DNA from: Flavobacteriia bacterium
Lineage (GTDB): Bacteria; Bacteroidota; Bacteroidia; Flavobacteriales; Schleiferiaceae
Assembly (NCBI GenBank): GCA_949516455.1
Contig: CATILC010000007.1
Span: forward strand, 1-8,620
Length of the DNA: 8,620 nucleotides
Direction: 5' to 3'
Part shown: positions 1 through 6,462 of the stretch, one piece after another
Position numbering within the stretch: position 1 is the first letter of the stretch
Layout: the number at the start of each line of letters is the position of its first letter
Notes under the pieces: model-generated
What the model was told of the DNA's origin: nothing
Seen by the model: only the letters and a program-made list of their open reading frames with translations
Database searches by the model: none
Translations under genes and position numbers: made by a program

Positions 1-947
1 ACACCCAGTTCCCGCATCTTCACCTCATTGGCATAGGCCACCACACCACCCTTGAAGTATGCCGAACTGCCGGAGACGGTGGTGAGCAGATGGGCGATGT
101 AGCCGCCAGTGCAGCTCTCCGCAGTGGAAAGGCTCCATCCCTTTTTGATCAGGGACCGTCCGACCACTTCCTGCAGGCTGTCTCGGCCTTCGCCATAGAT
201 CTCTGTTCCAATGACCTTCCGAAGCTTTTGGTGCTCCTCTTCGATGCGGTGTTCAAGCGCAGCGCGTTCGCCCATTCCGGTCAGCCGCAACTTGACGATG
301 CCCGGTGAAGGTAGATAGGCCAGCTTCAAACTCTTCGGCAGTCCCAGCTCCCAATCGCGTATCTGTTCGGCCAGAACGGATTCTGGGATGCCTTGGGTGA
401 GAAAGGTCCTGTGGACGATGTCCTGCTGGAGAAAGTTTTCTGCGATCCAGGGCAGCACCGCCGTGTGCATGAGGTGCTTCATCTCGTAGGGCACCCCCGG
501 CATGGAGATGTAGAACCGGTCCTCGTGTTCAAATCGCATGGCACTGGCCGTACCCACATCGTTCTTCCAGATAAAGGCATTGCTGGGCAATTCCGCCTGA
601 TCCCTGTTCAGATGGGAAATGTCCCGCCCCATTTGCCGAAAGAGCGACTGGATATGAGCAAAGATCTCCTCATTGAATTCGAGCTGGCCACCGAAAAAAT
701 GGGTGAGGGTGTGCTTGGTCAGATCATCTTTTGTCGGACCAAGTCCGCCGGTGATCAGTATCAGCTTTGTCTCTGAATGCAGGTCGTTCAGCGTTTGGAC
801 GATGGCCTCTGAAGTATCGCGTATGGAGTGGATGCGGTGCACTTCCACGCCCACTTCGTTCAGCTTTTGGCCCATCCAGGCCGAGTTGGTATCGATGGTT
901 TGTCCGATGAGGATCTCATCCCCTATGGTGATCAATTCTGCCTGCAT
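1..947 (-). CDS. cinA: CinA family protein (NMN amidohydrolase-like), C-terminus cut by window edge
   Basis: Translating the minus strand from the ATG at 947 gives 315 residues with no stop before the left edge; the family is usually about 410-420 residues, so roughly 100 are missing. The N-terminal molybdopterin-binding-like (COG1058) domain is clear: ITIGDEILIG near residues 6-15, DTNS at 19-22 and TGGLGPTKDD at 66-75. A linker leads into the CinA C-terminal (PncC-type) domain, with AESCTGG at 276-282, which carries the conserved serine, and a FKGGVVAYANE stretch just before the edge. In characterised relatives the C-terminal domain deamidates nicotinamide mononucleotide to nicotinic acid mononucleotide, and the N-terminal domain has been linked to ADP-ribose pyrophosphatase activity; which activities remain here is inferred. 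The ATG follows the TAG of ruvX with no gap, so the two are probably co-transcribed. Despite the historical name, a competence role is not implied. Confidence 0.95.
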   Translation of the reverse strand, partial: MQAELITIGDEILIGQTIDTNSAWMGQKLNEVGVEVHRIHSIRDTSEAIVQTLNDLHSETKLILITGGLGPTKDDLTKHTLTHFFGGQLEFNEEIFAHIQSLFRQMGRDISHLNRDQAELPSNAFIWKNDVGTASAMRFEHEDRFYISMPGVPYEMKHLMHTAVLPWIAENFLQQDIVHRTFLTQGIPESVLAEQIRDWELGLPKSLKLAYLPSPGIVKLRLTGMGERAALEHRIEEEHQKLRKVIGTEIYGEGRDSLQEVVGRSLIKKGWSLSTAESCTGGYIAHLLTTVSGSSAYFKGGVVAYANEVKMRELG

Positions 948-1376
948 CTAGGAACTTTGTTTCTTATCGAGGAAAGACTGCAGGATAATGGCCGCGCTCA
1001 TGCTGTCGACCCTTTCCTTTTCCCTTCGCTTTTGCCTGGGTACACCTGCCTCGATCATTGCCTGAACCGCCATTTTTGATGTGAATCGCTCGTCCTGCAA
1101 GAAAACCGGGATCTCCTTGAACTGTTCTTTGAGCTGACCAATGATGCGGTGCACCAGGGGCGAATTTTCCGATGCGTCACCGTCCAGTTGCTTTGGATCA
1201 CCTACCACCAGACCGGCGCATGCTTCTTCGCCGATCAGCACCTCCAGTCGGTCCATCAGTTCAAGCGTCGGACAAGCCGAAACAGGTGAGGCGACCATCG
1301 CCAGCAGATCGGTCACGGCCAGACCCGTGCGTTTGGCACCAACGTCCAGGGCTATATATCTTCCTGCGGCTTTCAA
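948..1376 (-). CDS. ruvX: RuvX/YqgF family putative pre-16S rRNA nuclease, TTG start
   Basis: A 142-residue protein, normal for the YqgF/RuvX family, with an RNase H-like fold. Visible motifs are ALDVGAKRTG (residues 9-18, first catalytic Asp at 11), VVGDPKQLDG (57-66), DERFTS (95-100) and ERVDSMSAAIIL (121-132, last acidic residue D124). Relatives process the 5' end of 16S rRNA; the alternative name, Holliday junction resolvase, is older and less supported. The open frame continues upstream to 1700, but that part is antisense to dapD and unlike the family. No in-frame ATG or GTG lies between the promoter palindrome and the catalytic Asp; the only conventional start there is TTG at 1376-1374, giving the expected N-terminus 10 residues before Asp11. 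The gene is divergent from dapD, 27 nt away, and abuts cinA. Confidence is high for the family and good for the start. Confidence 0.93.
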   Translation of the reverse strand: MKAAGRYIALDVGAKRTGLAVTDLLAMVASPVSACPTLELMDRLEVLIGEEACAGLVVGDPKQLDGDASENSPLVHRIIGQLKEQFKEIPVFLQDERFTSKMAVQAMIEAGVPRQKRREKERVDSMSAAIILQSFLDKKQSS

Positions 1377-1381
1377 CTGCG

Positions 1382-1389
1382 TACTTTTG
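1382..1389 (+). promoter_or_regulatory. Putative Bacteroidota -7 box for dapD
   Basis: TACTTTTG matches TAnnTTTG exactly and ends 14 nt before the dapD ATG, which would give a leader of about 10 nt. A weak -33 candidate (TTC at 1361-1363, 18 nt upstream, instead of TTG) lies inside ruvX. The box is one base away from the opposite-facing box of ruvX, so one polymerase bound here should exclude the other. Confidence 0.65.
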
Positions 1390-1390
1390 G

Positions 1391-1398
1391 CAAAAGTA
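1391..1398 (-). promoter_or_regulatory. Putative Bacteroidota -7 box for ruvX-cinA
   Basis: Read on the minus strand this is TACTTTTG, a full match to the TAnnTTTG element used by the primary sigma factor of Bacteroidota. It ends 14 nt before the TTG start of ruvX, implying a 5' leader of only about 10 nt. No good -33 TTG is visible at the usual distance; the region where it would lie is inside the first codons of dapD. It is the mirror half of the palindrome shared with the dapD promoter. Confidence 0.6.
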
Positions 1399-1403
1399 GC
1401 CCA

Positions 1404-2222
1404 ATGAAAGAAGCACTTCAGGAACGGATCGAAGCGGCATGGGAAGACCGAAAGCTGCTCGAAGAGTCGGTGTATCGCACAGCCGTGGAAGCGGTTTTGG
1501 AAATGCTGGACAAGGGCTCGCTGCGTGTGGCTGAGCCCGAAGGAAGCGGCTGGAAAGTGAACGAATGGGTGAAAAAAGCCGTACTGCTCTATTTTCCCGT
1601 TCGCCCCATGGAAACCTTTCAGGCCGGGCCCATGGAATTCCATGACAAGATCCCATTGAAGTCTGATTTTGCCGGTCAAGGCGTCCGTGTGGTGCCCCAT
1701 GCAGTGGCTCGATACGGATCATTTCTGGGCAAAGGGGTTGTGCTGATGCCGTCCTATGTGAACATCGGTGCTTATGTGGATCGGGAAAGCATGGTGGACA
1801 CCTGGGCCACCGTCGGCTCTTGTGCACAGATCGGAAAGCGCGTACACTTGAGCGGAGGTGTGGGGATTGGAGGTGTACTGGAGCCGCTTCAGGCCGCACC
1901 AGTGATCATAGAAGATGACTGTTTCATCGGATCAAGAGCCATTGTGGTAGAAGGTATTCGGGTCCGAAAGGAAGCCGTACTTGGCGCCAATGTGGTGCTC
2001 ACCGCATCCACCCGTATCATCGATGTCAGTGGAGATCAGCCGGTCGAATTCAAGGGCGAAGTGCCGGAGCGATCGGTCGTGATCCCTGGAAGTCTGCCCA
2101 AAGAATTCCCAGCAGGCAGCTACCAGGTGCCCTGCGCGCTGATCATTGGCAAGAGAAAGGAAAGCACCGACCGAAAGACCTCGCTCAATGAGGTACTCCG
2201 CGATTTCCATCTGAGCGTATGA
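1404..2222 (+). CDS. dapD: 2,3,4,5-tetrahydropyridine-2,6-dicarboxylate N-succinyltransferase (DapD)
   Basis: A 272-residue protein, the usual DapD length. It transfers succinyl from succinyl-CoA to tetrahydrodipicolinate in the succinylase branch of lysine and meso-diaminopimelate synthesis, so it feeds both protein and peptidoglycan synthesis in the cytoplasm. The N-terminal helical part (about 1-100) is followed by a left-handed beta-helix of hexapeptide repeats (about 105-205) with the family signatures MPSYVNIGAYVD (115-126), DTWATVGSCAQIG (132-144) and HLSGGVGIGGVLEPLQA (148-164). A C-terminal extension includes CALIIGKR (244-251). The ATG at 1404 follows the -7 box closely and has no Shine-Dalgarno sequence. 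The stop overlaps the next gene's start (ATGA), suggesting translational coupling to the glycosyltransferase. Confidence 0.97.
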   Translation: MKEALQERIEAAWEDRKLLEESVYRTAVEAVLEMLDKGSLRVAEPEGSGWKVNEWVKKAVLLYFPVRPMETFQAGPMEFHDKIPLKSDFAGQGVRVVPHAVARYGSFLGKGVVLMPSYVNIGAYVDRESMVDTWATVGSCAQIGKRVHLSGGVGIGGVLEPLQAAPVIIEDDCFIGSRAIVVEGIRVRKEAVLGANVVLTASTRIIDVSGDQPVEFKGEVPERSVVIPGSLPKEFPAGSYQVPCALIIGKRKESTDRKTSLNEVLRDFHLSV

Positions 2223-3340
2223 ACAGTGCACTGGCCTTTGATGCCAAGCGAGCCTTCCACAATCCAACTGGCCTTGGGAATTACAGCCGTTTCATATTGT
2301 CTGGCCTGGCCGACCGCTATGCAGACCGTTATTCCTTTCATCTGATGAATCCAAAGCCGGGTCCACTCTTCAGCGAACGCGATCCGATACTCAAAGAAGA
2401 ACGACCCGACGGGATCTATTCTACTTTTTCTTCTCTCTGGCGCAGTGCAGGCATGTACAAAGACTTAAGGAAAATGGATGTCCGTCTTTTTCACGGACTG
2501 AGCAACGAACTGCCCGCTGGCCTGTCGCTGCAGAACATCCGTTCGATCGTGAGCATACACGACCTGATCTTCGAGAGTCATCCCCAATTCTACCGACCTG
2601 CAGACCGCTGGATCTATCAAAAGAAATTCCGCTCGGCTGCACAGAATGCAGACCGTGTGCTTTGTGTGAGCGCCCGCACCCGCGAGGAGCTGATCGAACG
2701 ATACGGCATAGCTGAAGAAAAGATCTTTGTGCACTACCAAAGCTGCCATACGGCCTTCCGAAAAGATGGCGATATAAAGGACCGGCAGGTTCTAAAAGAG
2801 CTGAACCTGCCCGATCAATACGCCCTTTCTGTAGGCACAGTGGAGCCCAGAAAAAATCTACGCTCAAGCCTAGAGGCACTCAAGGAGCTGGACATTCCCT
2901 TGGTGGTGATCGGAAAGGGAGGTGCGTATCGAAAGCAGTGCATGGACTTTGCCACTGAGAACGGAATGGGCCATCGGCTTTTCTGGCTGTCCGATATCGT
3001 TGCAGAGCAACTCGCATCCCTTTATCGCTGTGCTGCTCTTTCATTGTATCCATCGGAAGTGGAAGGCTTTGGCATTCCGATCATAGAAGCCTTGTTCAGC
3101 CGCTGCCCTGTGGTCACGAACCGGAAAGGCGTTTTTCCAGAAGCGGGCGGGCCCGACAGTTGGTATGTGGACCCGCGGGAACCCGAGGAGATCCGCAGTG
3201 CGATCCGGTCCATTTTGGACGATACAAAGGATGCTGAATCGCGCACGGCAAAGGGCCTTTCTTACGCACAAAAGCATTTCGATCCCGACGTGCTTATCGA
3301 CCAATTGAATGGTCATTATCAGGAGCTGCTGTCGAATTGA
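2219..3340 (+). CDS. Glycosyltransferase family 4 (GT-B fold) protein
   Basis: A 373-residue protein of GT4 type, predicted to be a soluble or peripheral cytoplasmic enzyme using an activated sugar donor. The N-terminal acceptor-side domain starts with a glycine-rich loop (PTGLGNYSRF, 16-25) and holds VSIHDLIFE (111-119) and a VSARTREELIERYGI segment (150-164). The C-terminal donor-side domain has SVGTVEPRKN (204-213) and the nucleotide-sugar E-x7-E motif EGFGIPIIE (282-290). These resemble mannosyltransferase-like members of the family, but donor and acceptor cannot be read from sequence. There is no signal peptide or membrane helix. It overlaps dapD by ATGA, so it is probably made from the dapD transcript; a role in envelope polysaccharide or glycolipid synthesis is inference. 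The gene ends at 3340 with no convincing terminator. Confidence 0.92.
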   Translation: MNSALAFDAKRAFHNPTGLGNYSRFILSGLADRYADRYSFHLMNPKPGPLFSERDPILKEERPDGIYSTFSSLWRSAGMYKDLRKMDVRLFHGLSNELPAGLSLQNIRSIVSIHDLIFESHPQFYRPADRWIYQKKFRSAAQNADRVLCVSARTREELIERYGIAEEKIFVHYQSCHTAFRKDGDIKDRQVLKELNLPDQYALSVGTVEPRKNLRSSLEALKELDIPLVVIGKGGAYRKQCMDFATENGMGHRLFWLSDIVAEQLASLYRCAALSLYPSEVEGFGIPIIEALFSRCPVVTNRKGVFPEAGGPDSWYVDPREPEEIRSAIRSILDDTKDAESRTAKGLSYAQKHFDPDVLIDQLNGHYQELLSN

Positions 3341-3392
3341 CCCTTGCCCGGACACTGTCTGAATAGTGCTTCTGCTCCTTATTTGGCTTTTT

Positions 3393-3400
3393 TACTTTTG
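3393..3400 (+). promoter_or_regulatory. Putative Bacteroidota -7 box before the membrane protein-cca operon
   Basis: TACTTTTG, identical to the dapD box, lies in the 68-nt gap after the glycosyltransferase gene. Only 8 nt separate it from the ATG at 3409, so the transcript would be nearly leaderless. A weak -33 candidate (TTC at 3370-3372) is 20 nt upstream. The same octamer with a similar short distance to a start codon in two places supports both calls. Confidence 0.65.
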
Positions 3401-3408
3401 TGCCGCTT

Positions 3409-3750
3409 ATGGGAACTGGTCTCGCGCTTCTCACCCTTTTGGTTCTGGCTCTTATCGCACTCGCTTTTTGGCGCAAGGTGGAGCTGCAGTTTGAGTATCT
3501 CCAGCGAAAAGAAAGCAAAGGAAAGCAGATCGCACGCCATTGGTTGAAGACGCAAAAGAACGGGGCGCTGAAGGAGCTGCGCAACCGGGCCCTGCTGCTC
3601 TTTCCCTTGCTCTTTGGTGTCGACCGGGAAGACGAAGGAGAAGAGTTGAATGCCTTGAAGTCGAGGGTGCGAAATCTGCATTTGGCCATCTACCTTCTGC
3701 TGATGGCCGTGGTGTTGCTTGGCCTGATCGGAAAAGGACCCGTGCAGTGA
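3409..3750 (+). CDS. Small hypothetical membrane protein with two predicted helices
   Basis: A 113-residue protein that I do not recognise. Residues about 3-21 are strongly hydrophobic and are followed by WRK. A long basic and amphipathic middle (22-60) precedes a short hydrophobic patch (61-70, ALLLFPLLFG) and an acidic cluster (VDREDEGEE, 71-79). A second strong membrane helix spans about 91-108. By the positive-inside rule the loop should be cytoplasmic and both termini periplasmic. An in-frame GTG at 3400 would add MPL, but its first base is the last base of the -7 box, so ATG 3409 is preferred. The stop overlaps the GTG start of cca in the string GTGA. Codon use looks like that of the neighbours. 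The function is unknown; co-expression with cca is the only clue. Confidence 0.75.
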   Translation: MGTGLALLTLLVLALIALAFWRKVELQFEYLQRKESKGKQIARHWLKTQKNGALKELRNRALLLFPLLFGVDREDEGEELNALKSRVRNLHLAIYLLLMAVVLLGLIGKGPVQ

Positions 3751-5180
3751 ATCATACGCCAGAGGACATACTGAAAATGGTCGCTGATCCGATCTTCCGA
3801 CTCATCGGTGAAGCCGCTGACGAACTCGGGCAAGAGGCCTTCGTGGTGGGCGGCTACGTGCGGGATGGACTGATGGGTCGGCATCAAAAGAACGACCTGG
3901 ATTTTGTGACGGTGGGCAGCGGCATTGCTCTGGCAGAAAAAGTGGCAAAAAAGACAAGTGCCGGCAAGGTTCATGTATTCCGCAATTTTGGAACGGCCAT
4001 GATCCGCCACGAAGCGTTCGAATTGGAATTCGTAGGTGCACGAAAAGAATCCTACGATCGCGGGTCGAGGAAACCAACTGTCGAAGAAGGCAGCCTGGAG
4101 GACGATCAGAACAGAAGAGACTTCACTGTGAATGCTTTGGCCATTCAGTTGAATGCCGCATCCTTTGGCCAGCTGCTTGATCCCTTTGACGGGATCCGGG
4201 ACATCGCTGAAGAGCGCATCCGCACACCACTGGATCCGGACCTGACCTATTCAGATGACCCCCTGCGCATGCTGCGGGCCATTCGCTTCTCCTGTCAGCT
4301 GGGGTTCACCATCGACAAGGATTCCCTGGAGGCAATAAAGAGGAATGCCCACAGGCTCGAGATCGTTTCCAATGAGCGGATCATTGCCGAATTCAATAAG
4401 GTAATGGCGTGCCCGATACCTTCTAAAGGCCTGGCACAGATGTTCGATACGGGCATGATCCATCTCTTTTTTCCTGAACTCGTGGATCTGCAAGGCGTGG
4501 AAGAAGTGGAAGGCAAACTGCACAAAGACAATTTCTACCATACCCTCGAGGTGCTGGACAATCTATGCAAGCGGACAGACAAGCTTTGGCTGCGCTGGGC
4601 CGCTCTGCTCCATGACATCGGAAAGCCAGTGGTCAAGAAATTCAACGACGACATTGGATGGACCTTTCACAACCATGAGTTCGTTGGCGCGAAGATGATC
4701 CCAAGGCTGTTTCGACGACTGAAACTGCCCATGGGTGAACCCATGCGCTATGTCAAGAAACTTGTGATGCTTTCCTCCCGGCCCGCTGTACTTTCAGAGG
4801 ACGAGGTGACCGACTCTGCTGTGCGCCGACTGTTGTTCGACGCCGGAGATGAACTCGAAGACCTGATGATGCTTTGCGAAAGCGACATTACCACGAAGAA
4901 CGCCAAGAAGAAACAGACCTACCTGAAGAATTTCGAGATCGTCCGCGAGAAACTCAAGCAGGTGGAGGAGGCCGATCGCATCCGGAACTGGCAGCCACCA
5001 ATAGATGGCGCAACGATCATGACCACCTTTCAGATCGGTCCGGGACCAGAGATCGGACAGATAAAGAATGCCATTCGGGAGGCCATCCTCGAAGGAGACA
5101 TACCCAATGAACACGCAGCCGCCTTCGGCTTCATGATCGAAAAGGGAGAATCTCTCGGACTCAAACCCAAGAAATCATGA
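3747..5180 (+). CDS. cca: tRNA nucleotidyltransferase / poly(A) polymerase family protein with HD domain, GTG start
   Basis: A 477-residue class II nucleotidyltransferase expected to add or repair the 3' CCA of tRNA. The head domain has GGYVRD (35-40), the metal-binding DLD (50-52), RRDFTVNA (123-130) for ribose and NTP contact, and DDPLRMLRAIRF (170-181). An NERIIAEF segment (209-216) lies in the neck region that recognises nucleotides. A C-terminal HD domain follows with LLHDIGKP (287-294), suggesting metal-dependent phosphohydrolase activity as in some bacterial Cca proteins; that activity is inferred. The frame is open upstream from 3540 but overlaps the membrane-protein gene there without family similarity. 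GTG at 3747 sits in a GTGA overlap, about 8 nt after an AAAAGGA, and gives the usual N-terminus; ATG 3777 is the alternative. Poly(A) polymerase is the main rival call, since the families are hard to separate by eye. Confidence 0.92.
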   Translation: MNHTPEDILKMVADPIFRLIGEAADELGQEAFVVGGYVRDGLMGRHQKNDLDFVTVGSGIALAEKVAKKTSAGKVHVFRNFGTAMIRHEAFELEFVGARKESYDRGSRKPTVEEGSLEDDQNRRDFTVNALAIQLNAASFGQLLDPFDGIRDIAEERIRTPLDPDLTYSDDPLRMLRAIRFSCQLGFTIDKDSLEAIKRNAHRLEIVSNERIIAEFNKVMACPIPSKGLAQMFDTGMIHLFFPELVDLQGVEEVEGKLHKDNFYHTLEVLDNLCKRTDKLWLRWAALLHDIGKPVVKKFNDDIGWTFHNHEFVGAKMIPRLFRRLKLPMGEPMRYVKKLVMLSSRPAVLSEDEVTDSAVRRLLFDAGDELEDLMMLCESDITTKNAKKKQTYLKNFEIVREKLKQVEEADRIRNWQPPIDGATIMTTFQIGPGPEIGQIKNAIREAILEGDIPNEHAAAFGFMIEKGESLGLKPKKS

Positions 5181-5659
5181 ACGAACAAGGCTGGGTACTT
5201 CGCTGCGTACTGGATGTGGAAGAAACCGTCTTCCGCGATGTGCTCGTCCGACCCGAGATCAGCCTCATGGATCTGCACAAGATCCTACTCGCTGCATTTG
5301 AAATGGACAGCACTGAGATCGCTACGGTCTATTGCGCCGACGATGACTGGAACCCACTGGCAGAATTTCCGATGATCGACTTTGAAGGCTCGGGACAGGG
5401 CACCATGGAGAGTACGCTCGTCGCCGATGTGTTGGAATCTGAAGGAGAGAAATTGCTTTGGATCGCCGATCTCGTGATGATGCGCAGCTGTTTTGTCGAA
5501 TGGGTCCGGAGCTCAGATGCGCCAAAGCAAAGCATGAGTCAGGTGCTGCTCTCAGTGGGCGAAACGCCGGCTGCATCCGAAGAACTTTTTGTCCCAGACC
5601 CGCAGACCGAACAAACGGACGAGGCTGCCGGGACCGATGGAGATCAGGAATTGATGTAG
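5177..5659 (+). CDS. pRiA4b ORF-3-like (IS1096 TnpR-like) domain protein
   Basis: A 160-residue protein. Residues about 6-70 resemble the N-terminal part of the pRiA4b ORF-3-like family, with an alternating strand (WVLRCVLDVEETVFRDVLV), a DLHKILLAAFEMD helix (32-44) and the CADDDWNPLAEF block (53-64); Bacteroidota carry many small chromosomal members of this kind. The C-terminal 30 residues (from about 131) are acidic and probably disordered. Despite the family's plasmid and IS-derived name, I see no transposase, terminal repeats or other sign of a mobile element. The biochemical role of the family is unknown to me. The start overlaps the stop of cca (ATGA), so it is probably the last gene of that operon. 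Its last 16 nt overlap the end of pyrF on the other strand. Confidence 0.78.
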   Translation: MNEQGWVLRCVLDVEETVFRDVLVRPEISLMDLHKILLAAFEMDSTEIATVYCADDDWNPLAEFPMIDFEGSGQGTMESTLVADVLESEGEKLLWIADLVMMRSCFVEWVRSSDAPKQSMSQVLLSVGETPAASEELFVPDPQTEQTDEAAGTDGDQELM

Positions 5660-6462
5660 GGCGCCATTTGCTCCTGCAAATGAGCGGCGGCCGCTTTGTG
5701 GCTGTCAGCGGAATCCGAACCGGGATAGAGAATGCTGCGCGAGGCATTGATCAGAAGCCCGCCTTCAGCCGTTGCTGCATTCCTACACACCTCGTCCACA
5801 CTCCCCCCCTGAGCGCCTACTCCAGGAACGAGGAAAAAGTGTTCCGGGCATCTTTGTCGGATGGAAGCCAGCATCTCGGGTCGTGTCGCCCCTACAACGA
5901 ACATCAGCTCATCGGGACCAAACCGCCGCGCCATGCGGTCCATGGCCTCCTCATACAGACGCTTGCCGCTCTTGAGTTCCAACAATTCAAGATCCTCAGA
6001 ACCGGGATTGCTTGTCAGTCCGAGCACGACCATCCACTTTCCTTCCCGCCCCGAGAAGGGCGCCAAAGTATCCATACCCATGTAGGGAGAAAGGGTGAGC
6101 GCATCGCAGGAGAAGGTATCGAAATAGGCCTTGGCATAACGCTCAGCCGTATGTCCGATGTCTCCCCTCTTGGCATCTGCAATGATCAGATGATCGGGAT
6201 GACTGGCCTTCAGATGATCCATCAATTGGGCAAAACGCCTCATTCCTTCCACGCCGTCCGATTCAAAAAAGGCGAGGTTGGGCTTGTAGGCCACGCAATG
6301 ATCTGCCGTTTCCGAAATGACCTGCTTTAGAAAGGCCAGCTGCGGATCTTCTTCGTTCAGATAGGCGGCGGGTATGGAATCCATCTTGGGGTCGAGTCCC
6401 ACGCAGAGCATGGACTTCTTTCTCTTGATCTGACCGATCAGTTCAGCTCTCTTCATACTCAT
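5644..6462 (-). CDS. pyrF: Orotidine 5'-phosphate decarboxylase (type 2)
   Basis: A 272-residue protein, the length of the longer type 2 OMP decarboxylases. It converts OMP to UMP, the last step of de novo pyrimidine synthesis. Visible motifs in the TIM barrel are CVGLDP (20-25), AYKPNLAFFE (58-67), the catalytic DAKRGDIG (96-103) with its Lys-Asp pair, LSPYMG (124-129), PGVGAQGG (213-220) for phosphate binding and NASRSI (239-244). All expected catalytic residues are present. The ATG at 6462 overlaps the prfA stop as ATGA and follows an AGGAAGGA-like stretch; a second ATG at 6456 (residue 3) is also possible. It is the last gene of the purM-prfA-pyrF operon and ends inside the convergent gene. 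Confidence 0.97.
   Translation of the reverse strand: MSMKRAELIGQIKRKKSMLCVGLDPKMDSIPAAYLNEEDPQLAFLKQVISETADHCVAYKPNLAFFESDGVEGMRRFAQLMDHLKASHPDHLIIADAKRGDIGHTAERYAKAYFDTFSCDALTLSPYMGMDTLAPFSGREGKWMVVLGLTSNPGSEDLELLELKSGKRLYEEAMDRMARRFGPDELMFVVGATRPEMLASIRQRCPEHFFLVPGVGAQGGSVDEVCRNAATAEGGLLINASRSILYPGSDSADSHKAAAAHLQEQMAPYINS

Larger units (their letters stand above)
1382..1398. repeat. 17-bp palindrome between ruvX and dapD
   Basis: TACTTTTG-G-CAAAAGTA: two perfect 8-bp inverted arms around a single central base, filling most of the 27-nt divergent gap. Each arm is a TAnnTTTG -7 element on its own strand. It may also serve as an operator for a dimeric regulator, but the double promoter reading is sufficient to explain it. 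Confidence 0.85.

Noticed and set aside
1377..1700. N-terminal extension of ruvX on the minus strand
   Set aside because: It is antisense to the dapD coding region, lies upstream of the predicted promoter, and has no similarity to the YqgF family.
1261..1899. Open frame of 212 codons on the minus strand under dapD and ruvX
   Set aside because: It is in a different frame from ruvX, is Arg/Pro/Ser-rich, and overlaps two well-supported genes.
3353..3368. Possible hairpin (CACTGT / ATAGTG, 4-nt loop) after the glycosyltransferase gene
   Set aside because: The stem is only 6 bp with a G-T pair and is not directly followed by a T-run; the later T-rich stretch belongs to the promoter region.
3400..3402. 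GTG as the start of the small membrane protein
   Set aside because: It overlaps the last base of the -7 box and so would precede the predicted transcription start; ATG at 3409 is better.
3540..3746. N-terminal extension of cca upstream of the GTG at 3747
   Set aside because: It overlaps the membrane-protein gene in another frame, is rich in Ala, Gly and Arg as expected of a shadow frame, and family members begin close to the GTG.
5177..5659. Mobile element suggested by the TnpR/pRiA4b family name
   Set aside because: No transposase, inverted ends, target duplication or composition change is visible; the gene sits in a coupled housekeeping operon.
5458..6330. Open frame of 290 codons on the plus strand
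   Set aside because: It overlaps the 3' part of the pRiA4b-like gene out of frame and runs antisense through pyrF, whose catalytic motifs are intact. The translation has no recognisable domain.
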